This document shows, one piece after another, positions 17,541 to 26,303 of a stretch of DNA of 64,000 bases. The DNA comes from Mycobacterium basiliense (GTDB lineage: Bacteria > Actinomycetota > Actinomycetes > Mycobacteriales > Mycobacteriaceae). A model generated the notes under the pieces. That model made no database searches. It worked only from the letters and a program-made list of their open reading frames with translations, and was not told the origin of the DNA. The translations under genes and the position numbers were made by a program. The stretch is from NCBI RefSeq assembly GCF_900292015.1, contig NZ_LR130759.1, positions 3,658,001 to 3,722,000 on the forward strand, given 5' to 3'. Positions within the stretch are counted from its first letter, which is position 1. Each line of letters starts with the position of its first letter.

Positions 17541-18785
17541 TTATGAACCTGCTTCCCGTAGTACGGTGGCGAATTGGTGCACAGCCCAGTCGATTTCCTG
17601 GTCGGTGATCACAATCGGTGGCGCGAACCGCAAGGTCGAGCCGTGAGTATCCTTGACCAGGACACCGCGATCGGCCAGCCGGAGGCTGATGTCCTTGCCG
17701 GTGCCCAGCGACGGGTCGATATCGACGCCGGCCCAGAGCCCGAGGCCCCGCACTTCCAGCACGCCGTCGCCGATCAGCCCGGCCAACCGCTGATGCAGAT
17801 GCGCACCCAATTCGGTCGAACGGGCCTGGAATTCACCGCGCGCTAGCATCGACACCACCGTGGCACCGATTGCCGTGGCCAGCGGGTTGCCACCAAACGT
17901 CGAGCCATGTTCGCCGGGGCGCAGCACACCCAGCACGTCACGGTCGGCGACCACCGCCGACAGCGGAACCACGCCGCCGCCGAGCGCTTTGCCCAGCAGG
18001 AAAATGTCGGGCACGACGTCCCAGTGGTCGCAGGCGAACGTATAACCGGTTCGGGCCAGCCCGGACTGAATTTCGTCGGCGATCATCAGCACGTTGTGTT
18101 CCCAACACAGCGCGCGAACGTCGGGCAGGTAGTCATCGGGTGGAACGATAATGCCCGCCTCGCCTTGAATCGGTTCCAGCAATACCGCGACGGTGTTGTC
18201 GTCTATGGCCCGGGCAAGCGCGGCGGTGTCGCCGAATGGCACGGAACGAAATCCCGGCGTGAACGGCCCGAAGCCACCGCGCGCGACGGGATCGGACGAG
18301 AAGCTGACGATGCTGATGGTACGTCCATGAAAATTGTTGTCGGCCACGATGATGTTGGCCTGACCTTCGGGGACTCCCTTGACCTCGGCTCCCCATTTGC
18401 GGGCTACCTTCAGACCACTCTCCACGGCTTCGGCGCCCGAGTTCATTGGCAGCACCATGTCTTTTCCACACAGATCGGCCAGTGCCGCGCAGAACGGCCC
18501 GAGTCGATCGGAGTGGAAAGCCCGGCTCACCAGGGTGACGGTGTCGAGTTGGGCATGAGCGGTTGCGATGATCTCGGGGTTGCGATGGCCGAAGTTGACC
18601 GCCGAGTATGCGGACAGACAATCCAGGTAACTGCGGCCGTCGACATCGGTGATCCACGCTCCCTCGGCGCTGGCCGCGACCACGGGCAACGGTGAATAGT
18701 TATGCGCGGCATGCCTTTCGACCAAGGCGATGGAGGTGTCGGTTTCAGCAACCGTTACCGAAGTAGGAGCGTCCAGAATCGTCAT
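17541..18785 (-). CDS. rocD: Ornithine aminotransferase RocD, full length
   Basis: The protein has 414 residues and is a complete class III PLP aminotransferase. It shows MNSGAEAVESGLKVARKWG (phosphate-binding turn), NNFHGRTISIVSFSSD, VLLEPIQGEAG, ADEIQSGLARTG with the PLP-contacting Asp, the Schiff-base Lys in LLGKALGGG, and HGSTFGGNPLA. It converts ornithine plus 2-oxoglutarate to glutamate-5-semialdehyde, feeding proline or glutamate. In M. tuberculosis H37Rv the same gene is split into rocD1 and rocD2 (Rv2322c/Rv2321c); here it is uninterrupted. Its ATG overlaps the upstream hydrolase stop, so the two enzymes are translationally coupled. Confidence 0.93.
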   Translation of the reverse strand: MTILDAPTSVTVAETDTSIALVERHAAHNYSPLPVVAASAEGAWITDVDGRSYLDCLSAYSAVNFGHRNPEIIATAHAQLDTVTLVSRAFHSDRLGPFCAALADLCGKDMVLPMNSGAEAVESGLKVARKWGAEVKGVPEGQANIIVADNNFHGRTISIVSFSSDPVARGGFGPFTPGFRSVPFGDTAALARAIDDNTVAVLLEPIQGEAGIIVPPDDYLPDVRALCWEHNVLMIADEIQSGLARTGYTFACDHWDVVPDIFLLGKALGGGVVPLSAVVADRDVLGVLRPGEHGSTFGGNPLATAIGATVVSMLARGEFQARSTELGAHLHQRLAGLIGDGVLEVRGLGLWAGVDIDPSLGTGKDISLRLADRGVLVKDTHGSTLRFAPPIVITDQEIDWAVHQFATVLREAGS

Positions 18786-19657
18786 TTATGTACCTCCAGC
18801 GTGCAGCACTTAACGGAACCTCCACCTTTGAGTAGCTCGGATAGATCGACGCTGATCGGCTCGAAACCGGCCTTCCGCAGCTGCAGCGCAAAACCCGTCG
18901 CCGCGGCCGGCAGCACCACGTTGCGCCCGTCGGACACAGCGTTGAGCCCGAACACATACGCGTCAGCGCTACTGACCAGGATCGCGTCGGGAAACAGCGC
19001 GTGCAACTGCTCTTGGGCTGCGGCGCTGAAAGCCGGGGGGTAGTAGGCGATCGTGCGATCGTCGAGAACAGCCAGCACGGTGTCGAGGTGGTAGAAGCGC
19101 GGATCGATCAACTCGAGAGACACCACTGGCATCCGCAGCGCGGCCGCGATCTCGGCGTGCGCACGCTGATCGGTGCGGAAACCGTAACCCGCCAGCACCA
19201 TTTCGCCGACCTTGAGCAGATCACCTTGCCCCTCGTTGACGTGGCGAGTGGATAGGGGCCGATATCCCTGATCGGACATCCAGCGTGCATACGACTTGGA
19301 CTCGCCGGCTCGTTCGGCGTATCTGAAGCGGGCGACGATAGCGACGTCGTCGGCGATGAACCCGCCGTTGGCCGCATAGACCATGTCCGGCAAGCCCGGC
19401 GCGGGCTCGACGAGATCCACCCGGTGGCCCAACCGAAGGTAGGTCTGACGCAGGTTCTCCCACTGAGCCTGGGCCAACCCAAGGTCGACCGGCGTAGCGG
19501 TATCCATCCAGGGATTGATCGCGTACTCGACGGCGAAGAAGGCCGGTCGGGTCATCGCATAGCGTCGGGGGCTGGATACCCGAGTGGACTGCGTGGCCTG
19601 TTGCCATGCCGGCGCGCCCGACTGCGAACGGTCCGCAGCGACATAGTAATCGGTCAT
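18782..19657 (-). CDS. Guanidino-group hydrolase (dimethylargininase/arginine hydrolase family)
   Basis: The protein has 291 residues of the amidinotransferase/hydrolase (pentein) fold. Visible are YAANGGFI near the substrate Asn/Asp, EGQGDLL, the catalytic His in IDPRFYHLDT and the nucleophilic Cys near the end in GGGSVKCCTLE. Family members hydrolyse dimethylarginine or arginine; some cyanobacterial relatives convert arginine straight to ornithine. As the first gene of an operon with rocD and rocE it most plausibly feeds RocD by releasing ornithine or citrulline, but that is inference. Equivalent to Rv2323c. The ATG at residue 35 (MTRPAFFAVEY) is an alternative start. Confidence 0.85.
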   Translation of the reverse strand: MTDYYVAADRSQSGAPAWQQATQSTRVSSPRRYAMTRPAFFAVEYAINPWMDTATPVDLGLAQAQWENLRQTYLRLGHRVDLVEPAPGLPDMVYAANGGFIADDVAIVARFRYAERAGESKSYARWMSDQGYRPLSTRHVNEGQGDLLKVGEMVLAGYGFRTDQRAHAEIAAALRMPVVSLELIDPRFYHLDTVLAVLDDRTIAYYPPAFSAAAQEQLHALFPDAILVSSADAYVFGLNAVSDGRNVVLPAAATGFALQLRKAGFEPISVDLSELLKGGGSVKCCTLEVHK

Positions 19658-19779
19658 AAACCAACGATATTTGGCCTTCGCTGCACAATCAAACGACGTT
19701 CATTGCGTATCTACCATCAATGTATTGCGCTATGTTCTTATCAATAGCGATTTATTGCGCGGCCCAGAAGGAGGCGGTG
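19658..19779. promoter_or_regulatory. Divergent promoter region with ATTGCG repeats
   Basis: This 122-bp AT-rich gap separates the arginine operon from the Lrp-type regulator. It contains ATTGCG at 19702, 19724 and 19754 plus several ATCAAT words. Spacings of 22 and 30 bp on the same face, and the neighbouring Lrp gene, suggest a multi-site operator; binding is inferred. Confidence 0.45.
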
Positions 19780-20232
19780 ATGGACCACCTGGATGAAACC
19801 GACGAGCGCATTCTCTTCGAGCTGGCCGAACATGCCCGGGCCACCTTCGCCGAGATCGGCCAGAAAGTGAATTTGTCCGCACCAGCGGTGAAGCGCCGCG
19901 TCGACCGGATGCTCGACACGGGCGTGATCAAGGGCTTCACCACAGTCGTCGACCGTAACGCGCTCGGTTGGTACACCGAGGCCTACGTTCAGGTCTTCTG
20001 CCACGGCAGGATCGCGCCCGATCAGCTGCAGGCGGCGTGGGTGGATATTCCCGAGGTGGTCAGTGCGGCAACGGTGACCGGCACCTCCGACGCCATCCTG
20101 CATGTGTTGGCCCACGACATGCGACACCTGGAAACGGCGCTCGAACGCATCCGCTCCAGCGCCGATATCGAACGCAGTGAGAGCGTCGTGGTGTTGTCGA
20201 ACCTGATCGACCGCATGCGGCCGCAACCCTAG
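19780..20232 (+). CDS. Lrp/AsnC-family transcriptional regulator
   Basis: ATG 19780, after a strong AAGGAGG (19768-19774), gives 150 residues. An N-terminal winged helix ([39 protein letters not shown]) is followed by the RAM/Lrp effector domain with [19 protein letters not shown]. Such proteins form octamers and sense amino acids. It is transcribed away from the hydrolase-rocD-rocE operon and is the obvious candidate to control it in response to arginine or ornithine. Corresponds to Rv2324. Its 3' end overlaps the convergent ecfT gene by 4 bp. Confidence 0.9.
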   Translation: MDHLDETDERILFELAEHARATFAEIGQKVNLSAPAVKRRVDRMLDTGVIKGFTTVVDRNALGWYTEAYVQVFCHGRIAPDQLQAAWVDIPEVVSAATVTGTSDAILHVLAHDMRHLETALERIRSSADIERSESVVVLSNLIDRMRPQP

Positions 20233-21077
20233 GCGGCGAGCAGCAGCGTCTCGATCGCCACCGCCGCGCCGCCGACCACGGCGGTGATGGCAAGCGTTAC
20301 CCAGTCCCCCAGCTTGGGCCGCGTCGGGTGGGCCGACAGCTGCCCGGTGCCGCCACGAGCGGTGATGGCGTCACCCATCTCGTCAGCGCGCCGCAGTGTC
20401 ACGGTAATGGCGGCGGCCAGCAGATCGATCACCTCGATCGCACGCCGCTGCCGACGAGCCCTGCGGGTTGTCGGTATCCGCTTGGGCCGCATGCGCCGGG
20501 CCGCATAGAGCACCTGAAATTCATCGATCAGCATCGGGAAGGCACGCAGGGCAAGCGCCAAGGCCACCGCCCACTCATCCACCGGGATCCGCAGCACTCG
20601 CAGTGGGCGGCCCAAAATCGCTACCGCAGGACCTATTTCGGCCACATTGGTGGTCCAGGAAACCATCGCCCCCAACGCCAGCAACACGATAGACAGTGCC
20701 GTGATCCGCAAGAAGTGCAGTGTTCCACCCAGTCCGATTTCGACCCCGCCCAGCGAGATCATCGGAGTGCCTCCGGCTAGCGCGGCCGTGCAGCCTCCAA
20801 TGGCTAAGACGATCCACAACCAGCGGGGCACCGACGGCACCGCACCGCGCGGAATGTGGGCAATCCAGGCAGCGGTCAGCACCAGGGCCGCCATCAACCC
20901 GATCGTTGCCCATCCCGGATAGAAGGTCAGCAGTACCGAAATGCCAAAGACCACCAGCAGTTTGGTGCCCGCCCACAAGTCGTGCATGGCCGAAGTACCC
21001 GGTACCGGGACCAGCAGGACAACCGGTCGCGATGGGCGCTTGGGCCCGCGCTGGGCCGCAGTGGCGGTGGTGCTCAT
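20229..21077 (-). CDS. ECF transporter transmembrane protein EcfT (CbiQ family)
   Basis: ATG 21077 overlaps the stop of the ATPase gene by one base (TGATG) and gives 282 residues, the same length as Rv2325c. Several hydrophobic helices are followed by the two Ala-Arg-Gly-like coupling segments typical of Ecf[21 protein letters not shown] and the C-terminal [14 protein letters not shown]. EcfT transmits ATPase motion to the substrate-binding S component. With the upstream fused S-ATPase-ATPase protein it makes a complete energy-coupling-factor importer; the cargo (cobalt, a vitamin or other) cannot be told from sequence. Confidence 0.88.
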   Translation of the reverse strand: MSTTATAAQRGPKRPSRPVVLLVPVPGTSAMHDLWAGTKLLVVFGISVLLTFYPGWATIGLMAALVLTAAWIAHIPRGAVPSVPRWLWIVLAIGGCTAALAGGTPMISLGGVEIGLGGTLHFLRITALSIVLLALGAMVSWTTNVAEIGPAVAILGRPLRVLRIPVDEWAVALALALRAFPMLIDEFQVLYAARRMRPKRIPTTRRARRQRRAIEVIDLLAAAITVTLRRADEMGDAITARGGTGQLSAHPTRPKLGDWVTLAITAVVGGAAVAIETLLLAA

Positions 21078-23128
21078 CAGGCACCCCCTCCTGCCATCGA
21101 TGTCGACGCCGGCGCCATCACCCCATCGCGCAGATGCAGGGTGCGCGGACACAGCTCGTCCATTCCGGCAAAGTCGTGTGAAATGACCACCACCGTCAGA
21201 CCCTGCTCCCGGCGCAGGTCCTCGAGCAGGCGCAGCAGACCACGCTGGCTGGCGGCATCCAAACCCGCTAGCGGTTCATCGAGGATCAACGCCCGGGGCG
21301 AACAGGCCAGCAACCCGGCCAGCACCACGCGCCGCATCTGACCACCGCTGAGCTGATCGATGCTCCGCTTGGCCAGGGTGGAATCCAGTCCCACCACCCC
21401 CAGCGCCGCAGCCACCCGGTCTTCATCCTTGGGTGAAAAGCCGGCCGCGGAGGCAACTTCGAGGTCCACCCGGCTCCGCATCAACTGCAGGCGCGCGGCC
21501 TGAAACGACAACGCCACCGCCCCAACCTGGTCGTGGGTGGGTCGCCCGTCGAGCAGGCAGCTGCCGGTGGTGGGCACCGTAAGCCCGGCCATGATCCACG
21601 CAAGTGTGGACTTGCCCGAACCGTTGCCTCCGTGGATCAGCACCCCGTCACCCTGCTCCACCACAAAATTGACATCTCGCAGGGCGGTCTTGGCCCAGGG
21701 AGTGCCGATGTTGTATTCGTGGCCCACCCCGACGAGTTCGAGCGCCGGCCTGCGCCCGCCGTGCCCCACCGCGGCGGCGGGCACCGGTGCTGCCACGGTC
21801 TCGACCATGTCGGCGTTGTCCGGGGATTCGCTGAGATCGAGTGTGCGATCGGCGGAATCGGCCTCGTTGTTGTAGTGCGTGATGTGGACGAGAGCGGTGC
21901 GGTGTCGTTTCGTCAGACCGGAGAGCACGCGCAGCAGGGCGTCGCGGCCCTGCTGGTCAACCATGGTGGTGACTTCGTCGGCAATCAGCATCGCCGGCTC
22001 CCTGGCCAATGCCGCTGCCAGCGCCAGACGTTGCAGCTCACCGCCGGACAGGCTTCCGGTCTCTCGTTCGGCGAGCGCGTCGAGGCCCACCTCGGCCAGC
22101 AACCGGTCGACGTCGATCTTGGTGCCCGGCGGCAGACCCCACACCACATCGTCGGCCACCCGGGTACCCAACACCTGGCTTTCCGGATGTTGTAGGACCA
22201 CCGCCGTGCCGCCCAGCTTGCCCAGACCCACCGCGCCCGGTCGATCCACCGTGCCCGACGTCGGCTCCCGGCCCGCCAAGACCAGCATTAACGTGGTCTT
22301 CCCGGATCCGTTGGCCCCGGTGATCGCCACGTGTTCACCGACGCGCACGTCGAGACTGACCTCCCGTAACGCATCTTGAGCGGCACCCGGGTAACGGAAA
22401 CGCACCTTGTCCAATCGCACCGGAACCGGCCCGATCGGGCCCACCGTGTCGCCGGCCGGCGCATCCAATTTGTGCACATCGGGCACGCCGCGCAGCCGCT
22501 CCAACAGCCGCGACAACGCCCACCACCCGATCAGCGAGACGACCATGATCCCAAACGTGAAGTAACCCAGCATCACCCACGGCCAATAGTGCAACCCTTC
22601 GGCGAAATACCGCTTCATTTCTTCGCCGGTGTCGTGCAGGTGAATCCGGGTCATGAAGGAAGCGAGCCCCTCCACATTGGCGGTCATCACGTCGAAAATC
22701 AGGTGTCGAAGGCGGGCCAGCACGGCCAGCATGGCGACCATCGCCGCCCCGAAGATCAATCCGGCGATCAGCGAACAGACGACGACCGTCGGCGTGCCCC
22801 GGCCCTTGCGCTTCACGATTCCGGTGAGCCCGCCGATATAGGCGCTGTGGACCACGCCCATAAACCCGCCCATGCCCGCGATCAGAAAGGCGATCACGCC
22901 GGCGGCAACCGTGGCGGCAACCAGCACGCGCAGGCGGTAGCGGTAGGCCAGTAGCCCCGTCGGCACCGTACCCAACAACGCCAGACCTGCGGCAAACGGC
23001 ACGACGACGGAGATGATTGCCGTCACCGCGCACAGCGCAGCCATCACCGAAGCCTGCGCCAATTCACCCGGCCGCAACGGCCCGCCGCGTCGCGAATTTC
23101 GCGAAACGGCAGGGCCCGGGACGGTCAT
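21077..23128 (-). CDS. ECF transporter: membrane S-like domain fused to two ABC ATPases
   Basis: ATG 23128 gives 683 residues; an upstream GTG would give 698, nearer Rv2326c (697). The N-terminal third has about six membrane helices ([20 protein letters not shown] onward), likely the substrate-binding component. Two ATPase domains follow with Walker [11 protein letters not shown] and [10 protein letters not shown], signatures [15 protein letters not shown] and [15 protein letters not shown], and Walker B ending LIADEVTTM and [11 protein letters not shown]. All parts of an ECF importer except EcfT are thus in one chain, and EcfT follows at a one-base overlap. It diverges from the marR gene, whose operator palindrome lies in between. 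Confidence 0.9.
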   Translation of the reverse strand: MTVPGPAVSRNSRRGGPLRPGELAQASVMAALCAVTAIISVVVPFAAGLALLGTVPTGLLAYRYRLRVLVAATVAAGVIAFLIAGMGGFMGVVHSAYIGGLTGIVKRKGRGTPTVVVCSLIAGLIFGAAMVAMLAVLARLRHLIFDVMTANVEGLASFMTRIHLHDTGEEMKRYFAEGLHYWPWVMLGYFTFGIMVVSLIGWWALSRLLERLRGVPDVHKLDAPAGDTVGPIGPVPVRLDKVRFRYPGAAQDALREVSLDVRVGEHVAITGANGSGKTTLMLVLAGREPTSGTVDRPGAVGLGKLGGTAVVLQHPESQVLGTRVADDVVWGLPPGTKIDVDRLLAEVGLDALAERETGSLSGGELQRLALAAALAREPAMLIADEVTTMVDQQGRDALLRVLSGLTKRHRTALVHITHYNNEADSADRTLDLSESPDNADMVETVAAPVPAAAVGHGGRRPALELVGVGHEYNIGTPWAKTALRDVNFVVEQGDGVLIHGGNGSGKSTLAWIMAGLTVPTTGSCLLDGRPTHDQVGAVALSFQAARLQLMRSRVDLEVASAAGFSPKDEDRVAAALGVVGLDSTLAKRSIDQLSGGQMRRVVLAGLLACSPRALILDEPLAGLDAASQRGLLRLLEDLRREQGLTVVVISHDFAGMDELCPRTLHLRDGVMAPASTSMAGGGA

Positions 23129-23218
23129 TTCATCGATTCTGCCAGGCCCGAGCCCCCGGAGGCGGGGCAGCACACAGCTGTCGGCCGGATCTGCCTGTGC
23201 GCGCGCACGATTAGTCTC

Positions 23219-23235
23219 GCATAGCAAAGCTATGC
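23219..23235. promoter_or_regulatory. Perfect palindrome, probable MarR operator
   Basis: GCATAGC-AAA-GCTATGC is a perfect 7-3-7 inverted repeat. It ends 12 bp before the marR start and lies in the 119-bp gap between marR and the divergent ECF transporter gene. Size, symmetry and place fit an autoregulatory MarR site that could also control the transporter. Confidence 0.65.
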
Positions 23236-23247
23236 AACGATGGACGC

Positions 23248-23721
23248 ATGAGTGCATCCGCCGCCGCTAACCACAGCGAGGTCGCGCACGGTCTGGGGGC
23301 GGACCTGCTCGGCGTGGTCGCGCGGCTCAACCGGTTGGCGACGCAGCGCATCCAGATGCCACTGCCGTCGGCCCAAGCCCGGCTGCTGGCAACCATCGAA
23401 GCCCACGGCGAAGCCCGCATCGGCGACCTGGCCGCGGTCGATCACTGTTCTCAACCGACGATGACCACCCAGGTGCGGCGACTCGAAGAGGCCGGACTGG
23501 TGGTCCGAACCGTCGACCCTGGGGATGCTCGTGCGGTACGCATCCGCATCACCCCCGAAGGAGTGCGCACACTGACCGCGGTGCGCGCCGACCGTGCCGC
23601 GGCGATCGAACCGCAACTGGCCCGGCTCGAGCCAACGGATCGAAAGGTCCTGGCCGACGCGGTCGAGGTGCTGCGCCGCCTTCTCGACAATGCGGCCGCG
23701 ACACCGGGACGCACACTGTGA
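23248..23721 (+). CDS. MarR-family transcriptional regulator
   Basis: The protein has 157 residues, near Rv2327 in length. Central winged helix: [41 protein letters not shown] and the wing [20 protein letters not shown]- and C-terminal helices form the usual dimer interface. MarR repressors bind palindromes near their own start and release on ligand binding; a perfect palindrome lies just upstream. The divergent ECF importer is the likely target, so its cargo or a related small molecule may be the ligand (inference). Confidence 0.88.
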   Translation: MSASAAANHSEVAHGLGADLLGVVARLNRLATQRIQMPLPSAQARLLATIEAHGEARIGDLAAVDHCSQPTMTTQVRRLEEAGLVVRTVDPGDARAVRIRITPEGVRTLTAVRADRAAAIEPQLARLEPTDRKVLADAVEVLRRLLDNAAATPGRTL

Positions 23722-23844
23722 CCCGAAGCGGTGCATTCTGGATGAATAGACCCATCCACGTGGTAGACGGTTAGTTCGATATCGATCGGTCTGCAGACCG
23801 GATGGGTCCAGGTCGATCCAGGTCGATAACGAAAGGTGGCGACC

Positions 23845-23865
23845 GTGCGGACCGAGGCAGCTTGA
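23845..23865 (+). other. Possible six-codon leader ORF coupled to the FHA/ABC gene
   Basis: A GAAAGGTGG site (23831-23839) lies five bases before GTG 23845, which opens a six-codon frame whose TGA overlaps a TTG (TTGA at 23862). The good ribosome site fits this GTG rather than the TTG, so reinitiation at the TTG is possible. Speculative. Confidence 0.3.
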
Positions 23866-26303
23866 CACCGAACGGCTTCCCGTTGACCGTGTGGGCCGGG
23901 TCGATGCGGTACATCTTTGCCCCGGGCCGCGACCTGAGTGTGGGCTACGGCAGCCAATACGATGTCCGCTTGGATCACCCCGGGGATGCGCGGTGGCCCG
24001 TCTCGGATCTGTTGCTGCGATTCATCGGAACCCACTGGGTGGTCATCGACCGCGGGCGTAGCGGCATCTTCGTCGACGGAGCCCGGGTGTCCGCGGTCGA
24101 CATCCGCGACGGTCAGACCATCACCATCGGTGACCCCCACAACGGACCACGACTCACCTTCCAGACCGGCGCCGCCACCGGTCCGCCGCCGCCCACCCAT
24201 TCGCCGGCCGGCCCGGCGTACCCGTCGTCGCACCCGGTGGAACGCACCCCGCACACGAGTCCAACGGAGTCAGCCACCCAGCACATCCACACCGGTTCGG
24301 CCGCACAAGGGATGCGCACCGAAGCGACTCAACGGATCCCGCCACCGCCACGCTCGACATTCGACCGGGCTACCCGGCCAATCCGGTTGCCGCCCAGCGG
24401 CTCTCCGCCCGCCCGCGGGCCAATGCGGCCGGCCACACCGGCAGGACCGCCGCAGTCACCAGCGCAGGCGCAGCCCAAGGCCCGCGGCCTGGTCGAGCGC
24501 ATGACCGACGCGACCCGAAAGCTGCTCCCCGCTCGCCCCGACACCGGTTCGGGCGAGCTAGCACCATGGACCAACCGACTGCCGCTGAAACCCGGCGCCC
24601 GCACCATCGGGGTAGCGGCCTATGAGCTGGGGCTCGCCGTCGAAGGGTGCGAACTGATTTGCGACGTCTCCTTCACCGCACGTCCGGGCTCGTTGATCGC
24701 CATTGTTGGGCCATCGCACACCCGCAACCGGGCGCTGATCGGAATGCTCGCCGGCACTCGACCGCACACCTCGGGCGTGCTGACCGTCGATGGTCATGAC
24801 GTGGCGGCCGAGCCCGAATCGATGCGATCTCGCATTGGCGTCGTACCGCTCGACAACCGCATACACCCGCGACTAACCGTCGAACAGACCGTGAGCTACG
24901 CCGCCGAAATGCGCTTGCCGCCCGACACTTCGCCAGATAACCGCACCCGAGTGATCAACCAGGTCCTCGACGAACTCGAATTGACGCCGCACCGCAAGAG
25001 CCGGGTGGCCAAGGTGGCCCCCGAAGTGCGCCGGTGCGCGTCGATGGCAATCGAACTCATCACCCGGCCGTCGCTGCTGGTCGTCGACGAACCCAGCGCC
25101 GGGCTGGATCCGGAGCAGGAAAACCATGTCATGGCGATGTTGCGCCGCCAGGCCGACCTCGGCTGCGTCGTCGTGGTGGCCACCACGTCACTGGCGCACC
25201 TCAACATGTGCGACCAGGTGCTGCTGCTCACCCCCGCGGGCAGCCTGGCCTTCGCCGGACCGCCCGTGCACCTCGAGTCGGCGATGGGTACCAGCAGCTG
25301 GACCGATGTTTTCTCGCAGGTCAGCACCGATCCCCAGGGCGCCCACCACGCGTTCCTGCAGCGGCAGCGGGCATCGGTTTCCACGACACCCCCGTCGGTG
25401 GCGCCGCCCGAGCGACTCCCCACCAAACTCACCTTCGGCCGGCAGGTTCGGTTGGTTGCCCGTCGGCAAGTCCGACTGTTATTGGCCGGCCGGCCGTACA
25501 TCCTTTTTCTGATGCTGCTGCCGTTCGCGTTGGCAGCATTGACGTTGCTGATTCCCGGCGATTCCGGATTGGATCGCGCCGGCCCAACTGCCACCAATCC
25601 TCACGAAGCCATCGAAATCCTGGCCGCACTCAACATCGCCGCAGTGCTCATGGGCACCGCGCTGACAGTTCGCGATCTGGTCGGCGAGCGCCGGATCTTC
25701 CGGCGCGAGCAGGCGGTCGGACTGTCGGCGTCGGCCTACCTCACCGGAAAGATTGTGGTGTTCGGCGTCGCCGCAGCCATCCAGGCCGCGATCCTCACCG
25801 CCATCGTCGTGATCGCCAAGGGTCAGCCGGTGCACGATGCGGTGTTGCTCCGCAATCCCGGCGTGGAGCTCTACGCGAGCGTGGCGGCAACGGCCATCGT
25901 CTCGGCGATCCTTGGACTGGCGTTGTCGACGTTGGGACACACGCAACGTGAGGTTGTGCCCCTGGCCGTGCCGGTGATCCTGGCATCCTTGCTGTTCGCC
26001 GGCGGACTGCTGCCGCTGGTGGGCAGGTGGGGATTCGAACAGCTCTCGTGGCTGGTCCCCGCCCACTGGGGCTTTGCCGCGACGGCGGCCACCGTCGACC
26101 TGCGCAGGGTCGATGCGTTGGCCACCCATCGCGAGGTGTGGGCGCACTATGTGGGCTGGTGGTCATTCGACATGGTCATGCTCGTCGTGTTCGGAGTGCT
26201 CTGCGCTGGGGTTGTCCGATACCGGCTGCGACCGCCCGGTGATGGCACTCGGGACTCCTCAGTCCATGGCGAACAACAGGAACTGGGTAACGGTGACCGG
26301 TGA
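23862..26303 (+). CDS. FHA-domain ABC transporter homologue with degenerate ATPase
   Basis: From TTG 23862 about 813 residues; ATG 23802 would add 20. Numbering below is from 23802. One FHA domain (about 25-122) is followed by a Pro/Thr/Ala-rich linker (125-255), an ABC domain (about 270-490) and six membrane helices (about 570-815). The layout follows Rv1747, which PknF phosphorylates and which has two FHA domains. Here the ATPase motifs are ruined: Walker A reads GPSHTRNR with no GKS/T, the signature LSGGQ is replaced by KVAPE, the Q-loop Gln is Leu, and the H-loop His is Thr. Only Walker B (LLVVDEP) is intact. It is probably not an active pump by itself; it could bind phosphoproteins or pair with an active subunit. 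Confidence 0.85.
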   Translation: MTPNGFPLTVWAGSMRYIFAPGRDLSVGYGSQYDVRLDHPGDARWPVSDLLLRFIGTHWVVIDRGRSGIFVDGARVSAVDIRDGQTITIGDPHNGPRLTFQTGAATGPPPPTHSPAGPAYPSSHPVERTPHTSPTESATQHIHTGSAAQGMRTEATQRIPPPPRSTFDRATRPIRLPPSGSPPARGPMRPATPAGPPQSPAQAQPKARGLVERMTDATRKLLPARPDTGSGELAPWTNRLPLKPGARTIGVAAYELGLAVEGCELICDVSFTARPGSLIAIVGPSHTRNRALIGMLAGTRPHTSGVLTVDGHDVAAEPESMRSRIGVVPLDNRIHPRLTVEQTVSYAAEMRLPPDTSPDNRTRVINQVLDELELTPHRKSRVAKVAPEVRRCASMAIELITRPSLLVVDEPSAGLDPEQENHVMAMLRRQADLGCVVVVATTSLAHLNMCDQVLLLTPAGSLAFAGPPVHLESAMGTSSWTDVFSQVSTDPQGAHHAFLQRQRASVSTTPPSVAPPERLPTKLTFGRQVRLVARRQVRLLLAGRPYILFLMLLPFALAALTLLIPGDSGLDRAGPTATNPHEAIEILAALNIAAVLMGTALTVRDLVGERRIFRREQAVGLSASAYLTGKIVVFGVAAAIQAAILTAIVVIAKGQPVHDAVLLRNPGVELYASVAATAIVSAILGLALSTLGHTQREVVPLAVPVILASLLFAGGLLPLVGRWGFEQLSWLVPAHWGFAATAATVDLRRVDALATHREVWAHYVGWWSFDMVMLVVFGVLCAGVVRYRLRPPGDGTRDSSVHGEQQELGNGDR

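Noticed and set aside
17541..18785. Split rocD1/rocD2 as in H37Rv
   Set aside because: The frame is uninterrupted from ATG 18785 to the stop, with all PLP-enzyme motifs in order.
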